Assembly (NCBI GenBank): GCA_030430575.1
Contig: JAUIKF010000063.1
Coordinates: forward strand, 1 to 44,468
Direction of reading: 5' to 3'
DNA: 44,468 nucleotides
DNA from: Bacteroidia bacterium
GTDB taxonomy: Bacteria > Bacteroidota > Bacteroidia > J057
The translations under genes and the position numbers were made by a program. Positions 44,291 to 44,468 of the stretch are shown in pieces. The first letter of the stretch is position 1. Each line of letters opens with the position of its first letter. Below the pieces are notes generated by a model. It made no database searches. It was given only the letters and a program-made list of their open reading frames with translations, and was not told the origin of the DNA.

Positions 44291-44468
44291 CATAGCCTAA
44301 TTGGTTTTTAGAAAAGGACTCAACTATAGCACACGCTTGAACCTCATATGTTTGCAATATAAAAGAAACTGGTTAAACTTGGCGAAGTTGAACTGGGGCT
44401 TGGGGAGCAATCCGAGTGTTGAACGGTAGTACGTTACCAATGGAAATTCTTAGGTTTTTCGATTACAC
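44291..44468. other. Unassigned window end
   Basis: The last 178 bases show no recognisable gene. A short minus-strand frame reading about 26 codons between stops looks coding-like but is too short to judge, and could be the end of a gene beyond the window. Confidence 0.3.

Overview
The window looks like a chromosomal segment from a member of the Bacteroidota, plausibly a Saprospiria-like lineage. The evidence is four genes ending in type IX secretion (T9SS) sorting domains (one of them decayed), SprB and PKD repeat proteins, a DUF2911 protein, and promoter-like boxes of the Bacteroidota form TAnnTTTG placed a few bases before start codons. The phylum is well supported; the finer placement is a guess. 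I saw no tRNA, rRNA, CRISPR array, integrase or complete insertion sequence.

Layout. 1-7344: 3' part of a giant secreted adhesin (12 SprB-like repeats, about 13 PKD-like modules, type B sorting domain). 7453-8619: AT-rich AAA/DUF4143 ATPase whose start codon lies inside a palindrome. 8674-11454 (-): uvrA. 11697-12816: ECF sigma factor overlapping a membrane anti-sigma-like gene. 12978-14951: membrane glycosyltransferase-like protein with TPRs. 15009-18245 (-): MlaD-type protein followed by an FG-GAP/VCBS T9SS cargo. 18511-24912: tandem pair of about 1000-residue paralogous T9SS cargo proteins with conserved leaders. 25252-25795 (-): decayed T9SS gene. 25853-26887: LacI-family regulator with a palindromic operator candidate. 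26960-28072 (-): ExbB/ExbD pair. 28477-30945: STAND ATPase with TPRs. 31100-32884: ABC exporter. 32885-33506: intergenic array of nested palindromes. 33507-34655: DUF2911 protein. 34832-37367 (-): obg and an overlapping GT-C glycosyltransferase. 37674-38387: tRNA methyltransferase. 38588-39394 (-): scpA. 39525-41635 (-): second sigma/anti-sigma pair. 41885-43452 (-): Lgt-like protein and a lipoprotein with an M23-like fold. 43757-44137 (-): small membrane protein.

How the genes relate. Much of the window concerns the cell envelope: T9SS cargo, ExbB/ExbD energisation, a lipid-transport MCE protein, an ABC exporter, two GT-C glycosyltransferase-like proteins, and lipoprotein genes. Two independent sigma/anti-sigma pairs provide possible envelope-linked regulation. 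Housekeeping genes (uvrA, obg, trmN6-like, scpA) are scattered between.

The most unusual content is non-coding: (i) two GC-rich hairpin elements of about 240-260 bp with a compensatory base pair difference; (ii) a dyad plus hairpin conserved in structure but not in sequence ahead of the two tandem paralogs; (iii) a 622-bp nest of inverted repeats; (iv) a 40-bp AT-rich leader repeated before two unrelated genes; (v) a REP-like palindrome read in frame inside the STAND gene; (vi) nine perfect heptamers just upstream of scpA. No single complete novel system was proven; the repeat elements and paired leaders are the best candidates.
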